44,963 nt of DNA from Lachnospiraceae bacterium (lineage in GTDB: Bacteria > Bacillota > Clostridia > Lachnospirales > Lachnospiraceae). A model generated the notes under the pieces. It saw only the letters and a program-made list of their open reading frames with translations, made no database searches and was not told the origin of the DNA. Both the position numbers and the translations under genes were made by a program. The stretch is from positions 1 through 44,963 of the forward strand of contig JAJPXQ010000021.1 in NCBI GenBank assembly GCA_021205385.1. The letters run 5' to 3'. This document shows positions 1-8,192 of the stretch, one piece after another; position 1 is the stretch's first letter, and every line of letters begins with the position of its first letter.

Positions 1-15
1 AGAAATGTGAAAGGC

Positions 16-59
16 ACTCTCGAGTTACAGGGGAGAACTTTTCACTCTCAAGTAAATTA
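16..59. repeat. Two ACTCTC(G/A)AGT-type repeat units
   Basis: Two related units, ACTCTCGAGTTAC (16-28) and ACTCTCAAGTAAATTA (44-59), lie just upstream of the DtxR-like gene. They resemble the two units at 3518-3547 in front of the decayed ATPase gene (pattern ACTYTCRAGTWA). They may be operator half-sites, or the left-over promoter of another ATPase gene lying off the left edge. What is seen is only the similarity; a function is inferred. Confidence 0.4.
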
Positions 60-79
60 TAAGATAGAGGTTAAATACC

Positions 80-457
80 ATGAAAATGCAGGAATCCCCG
101 GAAGATTATCTGGAAGCAATCCTGGTCTTATCCAGGGAGCTTGGAAATGTACGCTCTATCGATGTCGCGAATTATCTCGGCTACAGCAAGCCAAGCATCA
201 GCGTCGCGATGAAACGCCTGCGTGAAAATGGCTTTGTCGCGCTCGACGACCATGGGAACCTGATTCTGACCGGCTCCGGCCTGTCGATCGCGCTGAAAAT
301 CTATGAGCGTCATCTGACAATCTCGCAATTTCTGATGTCCATCGGCGTCAGTGAGGAAGTGGCAAAAAAAGACGCGTGCCGCATGGAGCACGTCATCAGC
401 GACGAGAGCTTTGAAAAAATCAAGGCGCTCACCAGTTCACCCCTCATTAACACTTAA
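80..457 (+). CDS. DtxR/MntR-family metal-dependent transcriptional regulator
   Basis: A 125-aa, two-domain iron/manganese-dependent repressor of the DtxR family. Residues 1-60 form the winged helix-turn-helix (RSIDVANYLGYSKPSISVAM is the recognition region). Residues 65-115 form the dimerisation/metal domain and contain C100-x2-E103-H104, matching the Cys102/Glu105/His106 metal ligands of DtxR, plus H78 in YERH. The C-terminal SH3-like domain of classical DtxR is absent, as in the short form common in Clostridia. GAGG lies 9 nt before the ATG. An alternative start at codon 3 is possible. The gene stands alone, ending 2 nt before a convergent phosphoesterase gene. The metal and the targets cannot be read from the sequence. 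Confidence 0.85.
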   Translation: MKMQESPEDYLEAILVLSRELGNVRSIDVANYLGYSKPSISVAMKRLRENGFVALDDHGNLILTGSGLSIALKIYERHLTISQFLMSIGVSEEVAKKDACRMEHVISDESFEKIKALTSSPLINT

Positions 458-458
458 T

Positions 459-1079
459 TCAGGGAGCAGCGCCTCTCCTTCTGCGGTCGCACTCGATCCA
501 TTCGTCCAGCGTGAGCGGCGTATAATCCGAATACATGCAGAAGCAATTGATCATGTTGGACGGAACCGGTCTTTTCTCTCCGTCCGGATCCTCATGGATC
601 GTAGAACGCGTGATCTCCTGAAACTGTTCGATCAGGCGCTGATCTATTGTGTCATGAACATGCCCGTAGAGCATGTATACTTTTGGATCTCCCTTTTTGG
701 TCAGACGATACTGCCCGTTGTAGCACATAATCGGATAATGGCAGAGCACCACCTTCCGTCCATTGTCGTGCATCTCCTTATAGGGCAGAATCCATTCGAA
801 GCGCTCCGCGTTATAGGCTTTATTCCGCAGAAAGCGGTCATGATTTCCCTGTATCAGGCAGAGGCGCCCGTGCAGCTTTTCCAGGAGTTCGTTTGTCTCC
901 TCCGCTTTTCCCCACGACAGGTCGCCGAGGATGATCACCTCGTCGTTCCTGCGCACCTTTTCATTCCACTTCCGCAGCATGCAGGCATTCATCTCTTCCG
1001 CATCCGCAAAGCCCCGGCGATCCATCTTCGTATTCAGGCCCTCATGGAAAAAATGCGGATCGGCGATATAGTATCTCAC
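459..1079 (-). CDS. Calcineurin-like metallophosphoesterase
   Basis: A 206-aa protein with the full metallophosphoesterase motif set: DPHFFH near the N terminus, GDLSWG at about residue 52, GNHD at about 78, a His in CHYP at about 113, and GHVH at about 139. These bind a dinuclear metal centre and hydrolyse phosphomono- or diesters; the substrate is unknown. The start is GTG at 1079, overlapping the TGA of the upstream HipA-like gene as GTGA, with GAGGAG 8 nt before it. The overlap implies translational coupling with that kinase-like gene. A phosphatase that reverses the neighbour's phosphorylation, or one that acts on RNA or cyclic nucleotides, are both possible; neither is shown. Confidence 0.85.
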   Translation of the reverse strand: MRYYIADPHFFHEGLNTKMDRRGFADAEEMNACMLRKWNEKVRRNDEVIILGDLSWGKAEETNELLEKLHGRLCLIQGNHDRFLRNKAYNAERFEWILPYKEMHDNGRKVVLCHYPIMCYNGQYRLTKKGDPKVYMLYGHVHDTIDQRLIEQFQEITRSTIHEDPDGEKRPVPSNMINCFCMYSDYTPLTLDEWIECDRRRRGAAP

Positions 1080-2236
1080 GGCAGCATCTCCTCATTCGTG
1101 GGAATGGACAACAATTCACGGACACGGCTTCTGATCACTTTTTCAATTGCCTGTAAATGCTCCTCCGGAAGATTGATAGAAGGATGTCGCCTGAAGCGAA
1201 AATCCAATACACGGCGCAACTGTTCCTTTTGTTTTGCACCCATGACTTCCATGCATACCTCTTCATAAGTTACACCGTAAGGAGTAGTCCGGGTTTTCGC
1301 ATACTCGGCAAGATTGGGAATATCCTCGCGGCCAGCAAAGCAGAACAGGGAAAGTCCGTTATCAAAAATCGGGGCCGGGGCGATAATCCTGCCTGTATGG
1401 TTATCTCTCAGCACGCCAAAATTGCCAAAGTGTCTATCCTCATTATAAATAAGAGCATCAAATACAAGCATACTGCGAATCTGCTCAGCAAAGTCGCTAC
1501 CCAGCCTGTCATAATAATCAAGGCAGGCCTGTATCCCACCTGTACGGACAATCCGCCCAACAGGAATGAAGGACACATCCACACTGGTAAACAAGGCGCA
1601 TTTGGAAGCAGTGATTCCTTTCCAGTTTTCAATATCATAGTGTACGGCATTGAGTTTCATCGCTTCCGCCACCTGTGACGCATAATATTCACAGTAAGGT
1701 TCCCGACCCGTATTGGAAGCCCCTGAAGTTCCGCCTTTGTAAAGGTAGATACCATCGCCTTCTAAAAATCGCCATGCTTTCGGCAACATACCGTTCGTGG
1801 TAAGTTCCGGTGATGTCGTAAATACCTGCCTGCTCTGCCCTGCACCTGTATATGCGACCAAAGCCAGCATTTCAGAAAAGCGGTTTTCATATAGATTATA
1901 CTGGGAGAATGTACCCTCAAAGCCATCTGGCACAATCCAGTAACTGTCATTGAGAGACAGACCTTTACAAACATCGATAATGCCTTTCGTATCGTTATGG
2001 GAAAGTCCCAAAGTCTTCAGGATTTCATCGACAAAGGTACGGTTTTTCGGGATAACCCGCCTTTCCAGCCATTTAATAACGCCCTCATTTGTGCATTCCA
2101 TATCGAGAGGCATAAGGTGAGAAAATTCCTCATGAATCAAAAGAATATCGACAACAAGCCCCGCCAAACCCTTTTTCCCCATGGAAAACCGCATCAGTTC
2201 TGTATCATAAATACGCAGGCTGTAAATATTACTCAT
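1076..2236 (-). CDS. HipA-like Ser/Thr kinase-fold protein
   Basis: A 386-aa protein whose C-terminal half carries the HipA/PI3-PI4-kinase-like catalytic signature. About residues 265-295 hold NEDRHFGNFG (catalytic loop, Asp then metal-binding Asn), followed by PIFDNGLSLF (DFG-like Asp). A plausible ATP lysine sits in IYLYKGG at about residue 165. HipA phosphorylates tRNA synthetases, but in this divergent family the substrate is unknown. The ATG at 2236 is chosen over 2266 because AAGGA precedes it and because the promoter at 2269-2297 would start transcription near 2262, inside the longer frame. No HipB-type HTH gene is adjacent. It is coupled downstream to the phosphoesterase by a GTGA overlap. 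Base composition is more AT-rich than its neighbours, suggesting acquisition. Confidence 0.75.
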   Translation of the reverse strand: MSNIYSLRIYDTELMRFSMGKKGLAGLVVDILLIHEEFSHLMPLDMECTNEGVIKWLERRVIPKNRTFVDEILKTLGLSHNDTKGIIDVCKGLSLNDSYWIVPDGFEGTFSQYNLYENRFSEMLALVAYTGAGQSRQVFTTSPELTTNGMLPKAWRFLEGDGIYLYKGGTSGASNTGREPYCEYYASQVAEAMKLNAVHYDIENWKGITASKCALFTSVDVSFIPVGRIVRTGGIQACLDYYDRLGSDFAEQIRSMLVFDALIYNEDRHFGNFGVLRDNHTGRIIAPAPIFDNGLSLFCFAGREDIPNLAEYAKTRTTPYGVTYEEVCMEVMGAKQKEQLRRVLDFRFRRHPSINLPEEHLQAIEKVIRSRVRELLSIPTNEEMLP

Positions 2237-2268
2237 AGCTTCCTTCTTATCCGTCCTCTCTTTCATTT

Positions 2269-2297
2269 ATTCTAATAAACCTGCACTGAAATTGCAA
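2269..2297 (-). promoter_or_regulatory. Sigma-A promoter of the HipA-like/phosphoesterase operon
   Basis: On the minus strand TTGCAA (2292-2297) is followed by a 17-bp spacer and TAGAAT (2269-2274). The predicted start near 2262 lies 26 nt before the chosen ATG and downstream of the longer alternative ATG, so it decides the start codon. Confidence 0.65.
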
Positions 2298-2328
2298 GAC
2301 ATTTGACATCCTCTCCCCCCGCGCCTTA

Positions 2329-3498
2329 TCAGGCCATCATATCCTTCAAATCAAACAGCAGCACGGACTCATCCTTTTCGGCTTCCCGCAAAACTGCGTC
2401 GGTAAAGCCAGTCTTGCTGAACAGCGCAAACCAGGTCTTCTCTCTTTGCCTGGTCACCAGATCAGCCCGATGGCGCAGCTTTTCCAGCACTGTATAATCC
2501 AGAGGCTGATTTCTCCACTTGCATTCGCAGAACAGATAATCACCCTCGCCTCTGGCCACCAGATCCACCTCCGCCTGTGCATGCTCCGGGGAATTGCGAT
2601 CCGTTCCCCACCAGCTTCCGATCTCCGTGAACAGAATCGGCAGTTCACCGCGACTGTTCTTTCGCAACAGGTATTCTCTGCAGGCCTGTTCAAAGACAAG
2701 CCCCATATAATGACTGTAATCCGGTTCAATTTTCCGCTTCCATACAAGTTCCATGGCATCCGTCTCGAGCAGGGTTTTATTGCCGGAAACGTAGCGATAC
2801 CAGAAGCGGAACATGAAATCTGAGATTCGGTAGATACTCTTTCGGGAGGACGTCTTTTCCCCAAACGGCGTCTGCCTGTCAATGATTCCGAGTTCACAGA
2901 GCGACGCGATATATTTCAGACATTTTGCCGCCGGTTCCCCGGTCTTTGTCGCGATCTCATTCGCCCGGGACGCTCCTCCGGCGATCGCTTCAATAATTGC
3001 TGAATAAACGCCCGGCTCCTGCACTTCCTGACGGAGCAATAGCAACGGCTCCTCATAGAGATAAGCCGTCGGGCGCAGAAAACTGTTCTCGATGTTTTCC
3101 TTCAGACTGAGGCGCGGATCGACCTGCCGCAGATACAACGGAGTTCCTCCATAAGCGCCGTACAGCATCAGTTTCTTTTCATCCGAAAAACCTTCCAGGA
3201 ACTCACATCTGTCTCTGCAATCAAAGGGCCGCAGAGTACCAGAAACAATTTCCCCTGCTGCAGCCTGTGATCGATGAGGTGCTGCAGCGTGGACAAAAGC
3301 GCCGGATTCACAGCGGCCAGATAGGGAAACTCATCAAACACCAGCACCAGGGGCCCTTCCCTTGTCTTTTCATGAATATAGAGAAGCGCATTTCCCATCG
3401 AGGAGAAGGGTTCCAGCGCGCTCTCTCCAAAATGCTGAAAGATAAGCTCAGAAAATTTGTCGAGATTCATTTTCTCATTACTCTGCTCCGCTAAACAT
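2329..3498 (-). pseudogene. Decayed DUF234-type AAA ATPase (two deletions)
   Basis: This is a remnant of the AAA-ATPase/DUF234 family usually about 450-480 aa long. The 3' part (2329-3168 and about 45 nt before it) encodes the conserved C-terminal half, including FSDEKKLMLYGAYGGTPLYL, the HTH, and a DUF234 nuclease-like end with a Cys at about 225 of that piece. The middle part (3168-3470) encodes Walker B, VLVFDEFPYLAA, and LFLVLCG. Between LVLCG and LRPFD roughly 25 codons are missing and the frame shifts. The first ~80 codons with Walker A are also missing: a start fragment (ATGTTTAGC at 3498-3490) is joined directly to the AEQSNEKMNLDKF region. Without a P-loop it cannot be an active ATPase. 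The family is widespread and poorly understood, sometimes linked to mobile regions. Confidence 0.8.
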
Positions 3499-3517
3499 AG
3501 GCCACTCCATTTAATTA

Positions 3518-3547
3518 ACTTTCAAGTAAATTACTTTCGAGTAAATT
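3518..3547. repeat. Tandem 15-bp operator-like repeats upstream of the ATPase remnant
   Basis: Two units, ACTTTCAAGTAAATT and ACTTTCGAGTAAATT, follow each other with a 15-bp period just upstream of the ATPase pseudogene start. Similar units occur at 16-59. Their place in front of a self-contained ATPase gene fits an autoregulatory binding site, which is an inference. Confidence 0.5.
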
Positions 3548-3604
3548 ACAGCATCTTAGCGATACACTGTCAAGGCTCTATCCAAAATAAAATTTGCGGG
3601 CCAT

Positions 3605-3633
3605 TTGACAGCTTCCTTCCCACGCCTTACAAT
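3605..3633 (+). promoter_or_regulatory. Sigma-A promoter of the helicase gene
   Basis: TTGACA (3605-3610), a 17-bp spacer, and TACAAT (3628-3633), one mismatch from consensus in total. The start of transcription would be near 3640, leaving a leader of about 23 nt with AAGGAG before the ATG at 3663. Confidence 0.75.
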
Positions 3634-3662
3634 AATGCCAGCAAGCTGAAAGGAGAATTCCC

Positions 3663-6600
3663 ATGCCGTCCACCGCGCAGAATCTCTACAAAGCCATCCA
3701 CGAAGGAAAATGGCTGAGCATCGAGTATGAGAATAAGAACCGCCAGATCACGCGCTACTGGATCGCCGTCCGGGGCATCGACGTGAAGCGCCGGATGCTC
3801 CGGGTCGATGGACTTCACCTGGCGCAGCATACGGTGGCGCGGCTCGACTACGTGTCGGTGGACGCCATCCGCTCCTCGGCGATCGTAGAGGGAACCTTTT
3901 ATGAACCGAACGCCTCCCTCATCGATGACATTGACCGCAATCCCGAGCGCTATGAGGGCATCTTCGGGACCGCGGCCAACCTGAAGGTGCTGAACTATCT
4001 CATCGACTGCAGCCGTCTGGACACCGAGCATTTTGAAACCGATTATTCCCTGATCCGCCACCTCGATCAGGACAATTTTCACGGCGGCGAGTACCAGCTG
4101 TCGCCGGAGCAGTTCGGCGCGGTCGTCTGCCGCTTCCAGGAGGAAAGCGCCGGGAATGACCCGGCGAAGAGCTATAAGCTCCGCCAGCTCTGCATGAATA
4201 TCCTGAGCATCCCCGTCACCGTGCGCCGGGGACAGACCGGCCTCTATGTGCTGGCCTACCGCAGGCTCTTTCTGGATGTGAAACGCCGGGTGCTGAAGCC
4301 AGCGGACGAGATCACCGTCTGCCGCGAATTCACGGTGGACGGAGAGCGTCAGAGTATTCGCAGATATCTGGATACGCCGGATTTCTGGATGCTGGAGCAC
4401 TTCGAGGAACATCTCGAGGAGATCAAGGACAGCATCACCAGGAGTAATTCCCGTCTCCGGGGCGTGGACGACCGCCCCTACCTGATCGCGCTCGCCTCCA
4501 ACATCCAGGTTGACCTGAATAAAGAGTACGAAGGCATCACGGAGATGTTCCGGAATGGAACGCCCACCGCGCCGGTGAAGGCTTTCTTCGGCCAGATCGT
4601 CCCCCACAACCGGCGGCGAAAGGACTACCCTATCTCCCTTCTGCGCAGGCGGGCGAATCTCGACCAGCTCCTGGCCATCCACAGCGCGATGAAATACCCT
4701 GTTGCCTACGTACAGGGACCGCCCGGCACCGGAAAGACCTGGACCATCGTCAATACGATCCTCACGGCCTTTCTGAACGGGCAGACCGTCCTTCTGGCCT
4801 CCTACAACAATCATCCCATCAACGGTGTGGTGCAGCAGCTCACGAACATCTCCGGCAGCGGACAGGATTCCATTCCCTTTCCGGTCATCCGGCTCGGGAA
4901 TCATCAGCTCGTGGACAAGGCACTGGACTACATCAGCCGCACCTATGCTCGCGTAGAGACGATGAGCAGACAGCCGGACGCGCCGGAATCCGACCAGAAG
5001 GAGAGACTCCGCCGCGCAAAGCAGCTCAGCGCGCTGCTGGAGCGCTACGAGGAGAGGCTTTCCCTCACGGAAGAGCTGGAAACCGTAAAGGATCTTTCCA
5101 GAAATAATCAGCATCTGGCCTTTTACACCGATCTCGTAGGACGCCAGCAGCCGGACGCCGAGAAACGCCTGCAAAGGCTGGGCGAGGTCGATGAAAAAGA
5201 GGCGCTCGACCTGCTCGCAGAAGATGAAGCGCAATTTCTTGCATATCTGAATTTCATGTCCATAAAATACTGGAAGCGCCTCGGCGAAACCCGCTATGAA
5301 GGGCTGCGAAATATTCTGAAAATAGCAGATCACGTGCAGCGGACGAGATCGTTTTCCGAATACATCGCAGATGCGGGACGACTGAAGGATTTTCTGCGCG
5401 TCTTTCCCGTCGTGGCCACCACCTGTATTTCCGCTCACAGACTTGGAAAACCGCAGGCCTGCTTTGACATGGTGATCATGGACGAGGCCAGCCAGTGCAA
5501 CATGGCGATGTCCCTGGTCCCGATCCTGCGGGGAAGGAGGCTGCTGCTCGTCGGCGACCCGCAGCAGCTCAGCCCGGTCATCGTCATGGACGCGAAGGAC
5601 AACGAGATCCTGCGGCAGCGCTACAAGATTCCCGAAGAGTACGATTACCGGAAAAATTCCATCTACAAGGCCTTTCTCGCAAACGATGCGGTCAGCTACG
5701 AGCTGCTGCTGCGCTACCACTACCGCTGCTGCCGGGACATCATTGCGTTCAATAACCGGAAATATTACAACAATCGTCTGCGGATCGACAGCCGCGTACC
5801 CTCGGACGACCCGCTGCTGTTCATCGATATCGAGGAAAACCGGGCCGAGGAGAAAAATACTGCCCCTGCGGAAGCGCAGAAGGTTCTGGAATATGTGCAG
5901 GCGCACCGGGACAAGTCCATCGGCGTCATCACACCCTTCGCCAACCAGAAGGACTATATCGAGGAAATCCTGCAGCAAAATGGCATAGAAGGCGTCTCCT
6001 GCGGTACCGTGCACGCTTTTCAGGGAGATGAGAAGGACGTGATCCTCTTCTCGACGGCCATCACGGACCAGACCGCCCAGAAGACCTACGACTGGCTGAA
6101 GAATAACCGTGAGCTCATCAACGTGGCCACCTCCCGCGCGCGGGAGCGCCTCGTCGTGCTCTCGAGCCGCGACAATCTCGAGCGTCTCCATGGCGACGGC
6201 AGAGAACAGGACGATCTCTATGAGCTCGCGCAGTACGTGCAGACAAAGGGACACTACGAGGTCAGCGCCGATTCCATCCAGTCCCGGGCGCTCGGCATCA
6301 AGCCCTACAGCACGAAGACAGAGGCCGACTTCCTGGAGAGCCTGAACCATGCTCTTGACAATGTGCTGAACACCCAGCAGCGCTGCGTCGTGCGCCATGA
6401 GGTTTCCATCGCGCATGTCTTCCGCGAAAACGTGTCCCGCTCCTGGCTGTTTCACAGCGGGCGCTTCGACTTCGTGGTCTACGAGCGGGCGCGCGGCGGC
6501 GAGGAGCGTCCCATCCTCGCGATCGAGCTGGACGGCCGCGAGCACCTGACTGACGAGACCGTAAGGCGGCGGGACCAGGAGAAGCAGGCCATCTGCAGAG

Positions 6601-6698
6601 AGCAGGGCTTCGAGCTGATCCGTGTCGAGAATTCCTACGCCAGACGCTATTATTACATCAAGAAGATTCTGGAGGATTATTTCCGACACGTGAGATAA
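3663..6698 (+). CDS. WYL domain - SF1 (Upf1/DNA2-like) helicase - DUF2726 nuclease
   Basis: A 1011-aa multidomain protein. Residues about 8-85 resemble a WYL domain (KWLSIEYENKNRQITRYW). A superfamily-1 helicase follows: Walker A GPPGTGKTWT at about 355, a long insertion with coiled-coil character (about 430-560), Walker B IMDEASQ at about 605, GDPQQLSP at about 631, HAFQGDEKD at about 782, and the motif VI-type VATSRARERL at about 820. The last ~80 residues (FDFVVYER...LAIELDGREH...RRRDQEKQ) match the DUF2726/Vsr-like PD-(D/E)xK endonuclease fold. The domain set suggests an ATP-driven nuclease acting on nucleic acid ends, in repair or in antiphage defence; the WYL domain could sense a ligand or ssDNA. 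AAGGAG lies 7 nt before the ATG. It is monocistronic with its own strong promoter and shows no truncation. Confidence 0.85.
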   Translation: MPSTAQNLYKAIHEGKWLSIEYENKNRQITRYWIAVRGIDVKRRMLRVDGLHLAQHTVARLDYVSVDAIRSSAIVEGTFYEPNASLIDDIDRNPERYEGIFGTAANLKVLNYLIDCSRLDTEHFETDYSLIRHLDQDNFHGGEYQLSPEQFGAVVCRFQEESAGNDPAKSYKLRQLCMNILSIPVTVRRGQTGLYVLAYRRLFLDVKRRVLKPADEITVCREFTVDGERQSIRRYLDTPDFWMLEHFEEHLEEIKDSITRSNSRLRGVDDRPYLIALASNIQVDLNKEYEGITEMFRNGTPTAPVKAFFGQIVPHNRRRKDYPISLLRRRANLDQLLAIHSAMKYPVAYVQGPPGTGKTWTIVNTILTAFLNGQTVLLASYNNHPINGVVQQLTNISGSGQDSIPFPVIRLGNHQLVDKALDYISRTYARVETMSRQPDAPESDQKERLRRAKQLSALLERYEERLSLTEELETVKDLSRNNQHLAFYTDLVGRQQPDAEKRLQRLGEVDEKEALDLLAEDEAQFLAYLNFMSIKYWKRLGETRYEGLRNILKIADHVQRTRSFSEYIADAGRLKDFLRVFPVVATTCISAHRLGKPQACFDMVIMDEASQCNMAMSLVPILRGRRLLLVGDPQQLSPVIVMDAKDNEILRQRYKIPEEYDYRKNSIYKAFLANDAVSYELLLRYHYRCCRDIIAFNNRKYYNNRLRIDSRVPSDDPLLFIDIEENRAEEKNTAPAEAQKVLEYVQAHRDKSIGVITPFANQKDYIEEILQQNGIEGVSCGTVHAFQGDEKDVILFSTAITDQTAQKTYDWLKNNRELINVATSRARERLVVLSSRDNLERLHGDGREQDDLYELAQYVQTKGHYEVSADSIQSRALGIKPYSTKTEADFLESLNHALDNVLNTQQRCVVRHEVSIAHVFRENVSRSWLFHSGRFDFVVYERARGGEERPILAIELDGREHLTDETVRRRDQEKQAICREQGFELIRVENSYARRYYYIKKILEDYFRHVR

Positions 6699-6700
6699 AA

Positions 6701-6726
6701 ATGTTACTATTCGTAAATCGTAACAT
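6701..6726. terminator. Bidirectional terminator between convergent genes
   Basis: ATGTTAC (6701-6707) pairs with GTAACAT (6720-6726), flanked by A-rich sequence on the left and AAAA on the right. It lies between the helicase and the C39-like gene. The stem is short and AT-rich, so the call is moderate. Confidence 0.45.
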
Positions 6727-6734
6727 AAAATCCA

Positions 6735-7562
6735 TCAGGCCTCCGAAAATTTCCAGATCTTCCGGATCTGCCACGCCAGCTCCTCATAGCTCCAGACGCG
6801 GCCGCTGTTCTTCACGCTGTTGGGGTCGTTCAGGGTGAAGCCCGCGTCCAGCGCTGCCTTCATGCTGTCCTCGTCGAGCGGCTGTTCCTTCGAATATATC
6901 CCAAAGGCCAGACAGCCGCTGTTGATCAGCGACCAGTCCGTGCCCTTGTCGGAAATATAGTAGCCGTTTTCCTCCGCGATATAGAGGGGCGTATAGCCGA
7001 CCTCGCCCGTCAGGTAGAGCGCCACCATGGAGAGGCAGGTCGGCGCGCAGCCGGTGTAGCCGATCAGGCCGTCGCCGTAGGAGGCATAACCCCATCGCGC
7101 GTCCCACTGCAGCAGCAGCGGAAGCGCCTCCGCCTTCGCCTCCTCGCGAAGGTCGAGCTCCTGCTTCGCTCCGAATAACTCCGGATAATAATAGACGTAA
7201 TCCAGCGTCTCCTCATTTTTTTCGAGAAGCTCCAGCAAATCCTCCGTGTAGAGCCAGGAATGCTCCTGAATATAGCTTTCTTTTTCCTCGGCGCTCAGTT
7301 CGTCATCCAGTACCAGTGCCCCCGCATCGTTCGTTCTGATCTCTGCAGGGAAACCGTCAACATCGTCCGCCTGCTTTGAGATACCGCTTTCCGCGGCAAA
7401 CGCCCGTCCGATTCCATACAGCGTCTTCCCTGCCAGGAAAAATATCAGAACGGCAAAGGAAAACATGACCAGCATGAGCCTTCTTTTCGTTCTTCTTCGC
7501 TGCTGCCTCATCTGACGAATCTTCCTGCGTTTTTTCTCATATGCTCTGCTCTCCCGCTCCAT
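6735..7562 (-). CDS. Membrane-anchored C39-like cysteine peptidase with internal deletion
   Basis: A 275-aa protein with a basic N terminus, one membrane segment (about residues 28-50, LMLVMFSFAVLIFFLAG), and an extracellular C39_2-type domain. QWDARWGYASYGDG and GCAPTCLSM (about 155-185) hold the oxyanion Gln and nucleophile Cys region. Homologues then carry a catalytic GHFIVL-type His segment, but here ALDAG at residue 241 runs straight into FTLNDPNS. About 25-30 residues, including the His, appear to be missing in frame. The terminal LNDPNS (third catalytic residue) and WSYEEL remain. The product is probably stable but inactive, or a binding protein only. It directly follows the two-component remnant, which overlaps its start. 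Confidence 0.7.
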   Translation of the reverse strand: MERESRAYEKKRRKIRQMRQQRRRTKRRLMLVMFSFAVLIFFLAGKTLYGIGRAFAAESGISKQADDVDGFPAEIRTNDAGALVLDDELSAEEKESYIQEHSWLYTEDLLELLEKNEETLDYVYYYPELFGAKQELDLREEAKAEALPLLLQWDARWGYASYGDGLIGYTGCAPTCLSMVALYLTGEVGYTPLYIAEENGYYISDKGTDWSLINSGCLAFGIYSKEQPLDEDSMKAALDAGFTLNDPNSVKNSGRVWSYEELAWQIRKIWKFSEA

Positions 7563-8067
7563 AAAAATACCTGCTTTCTGTACTGTTGCTTACAGAATAA
7601 CAGGTCTTTGCCTCCTGTTCTGCAGACACGCCCGTCTCCGAGATGCTGTAGACCAGCGTCTCCGTCTGCGCGTTCTCTTCCGCCTCCGTGAACGACAGCG
7701 TGACCGACAGGCTTTCCGCAGTCTGCTCCGCCATCTCCTCCACCGCCTCCTGCGTCAGCGCGCTGTTGCGCTGCATGGTGAGGAGATTGGAGCGCAGCGC
7801 GTATTTCACGATCTGGTGCTGCCTGAGAGCATCGTCCGTCTGCCGGCTCATCGCGTTCTCAAAGGAGTAGGACACTGTATAGTACTCCACAAAGGACAGC
7901 GACACCGTCAGATCCAGCAGCACCAGGTCAAAACTGCCTTTGTCAAAACACGCCAGTCCCTCCTCGCCGTCCATTGCTCAGACACAGCGGAAGCCCTCGC
8001 GGTCAAGCGTCCCCGCAATCAGATGGGAGATCGCCCTGTCATCCTCCACAATCAGTATATCTGTCAT
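7537..8067 (-). pseudogene. Response regulator-histidine kinase fusion remnant
   Basis: Starting at an ATG at 8067 the frame encodes a response-regulator N terminus (MTDILIVEDDRAISHLIAG) and meets an in-frame TGA at codon 30 (7978-7980). Past the stop the receiver continues as AMDGEEGLACFDKGSFD-LVLLDL, which holds the phosphoacceptor Asp. Immediately after this Asp the sequence becomes TVSLSFVEYYTVSYSFENAM, typical of the first membrane/extracytoplasmic part of a sensor histidine kinase. So the rest of the regulator and the start of the kinase are deleted. The kinase part also ends before any HAMP or catalytic domain. Nothing functional can be made. It is a record of one nonsense mutation and at least two deletions. 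Confidence 0.8.
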
Positions 8068-8122
8068 CACACTTACCTCAGAAATTATGATAGCACCAGA
8101 ATATGTAGGAGTTGCCACACTC

Positions 8123-8151
8123 TTGATCTTTTTGACCGCTCAGGCTATACT
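8123..8151 (+). promoter_or_regulatory. Sigma-A promoter of the aldo/keto reductase-thioredoxin operon
   Basis: TTGATC (8123-8128), 17-bp spacer, TATACT (8146-8151). The leader is about 35 nt with GGAGG before the ATG at 8193. Confidence 0.6.
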
Positions 8152-8192
8152 TTAAAAAGATAAGTTTTCAGAAGAAACGGAGGAAGCGAACG

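Noticed and set aside
351..1268. A plus-strand open frame over the phosphoesterase
   Set aside because: The minus strand shows the complete metallophosphoesterase motif set; the plus frame has no motif.
2237..2266. An N-terminal extension of the HipA-like protein (ATG at 2266)
   Set aside because: It has no RBS and lies upstream of the predicted transcription start near 2262.
3627..6689. A long open frame (over 1000 codons) antisense to the helicase
   Set aside because: It mirrors the GC-rich codon pattern of the helicase gene, has no recognisable motif and no RBS, while the plus-strand protein carries clear helicase and nuclease motifs.
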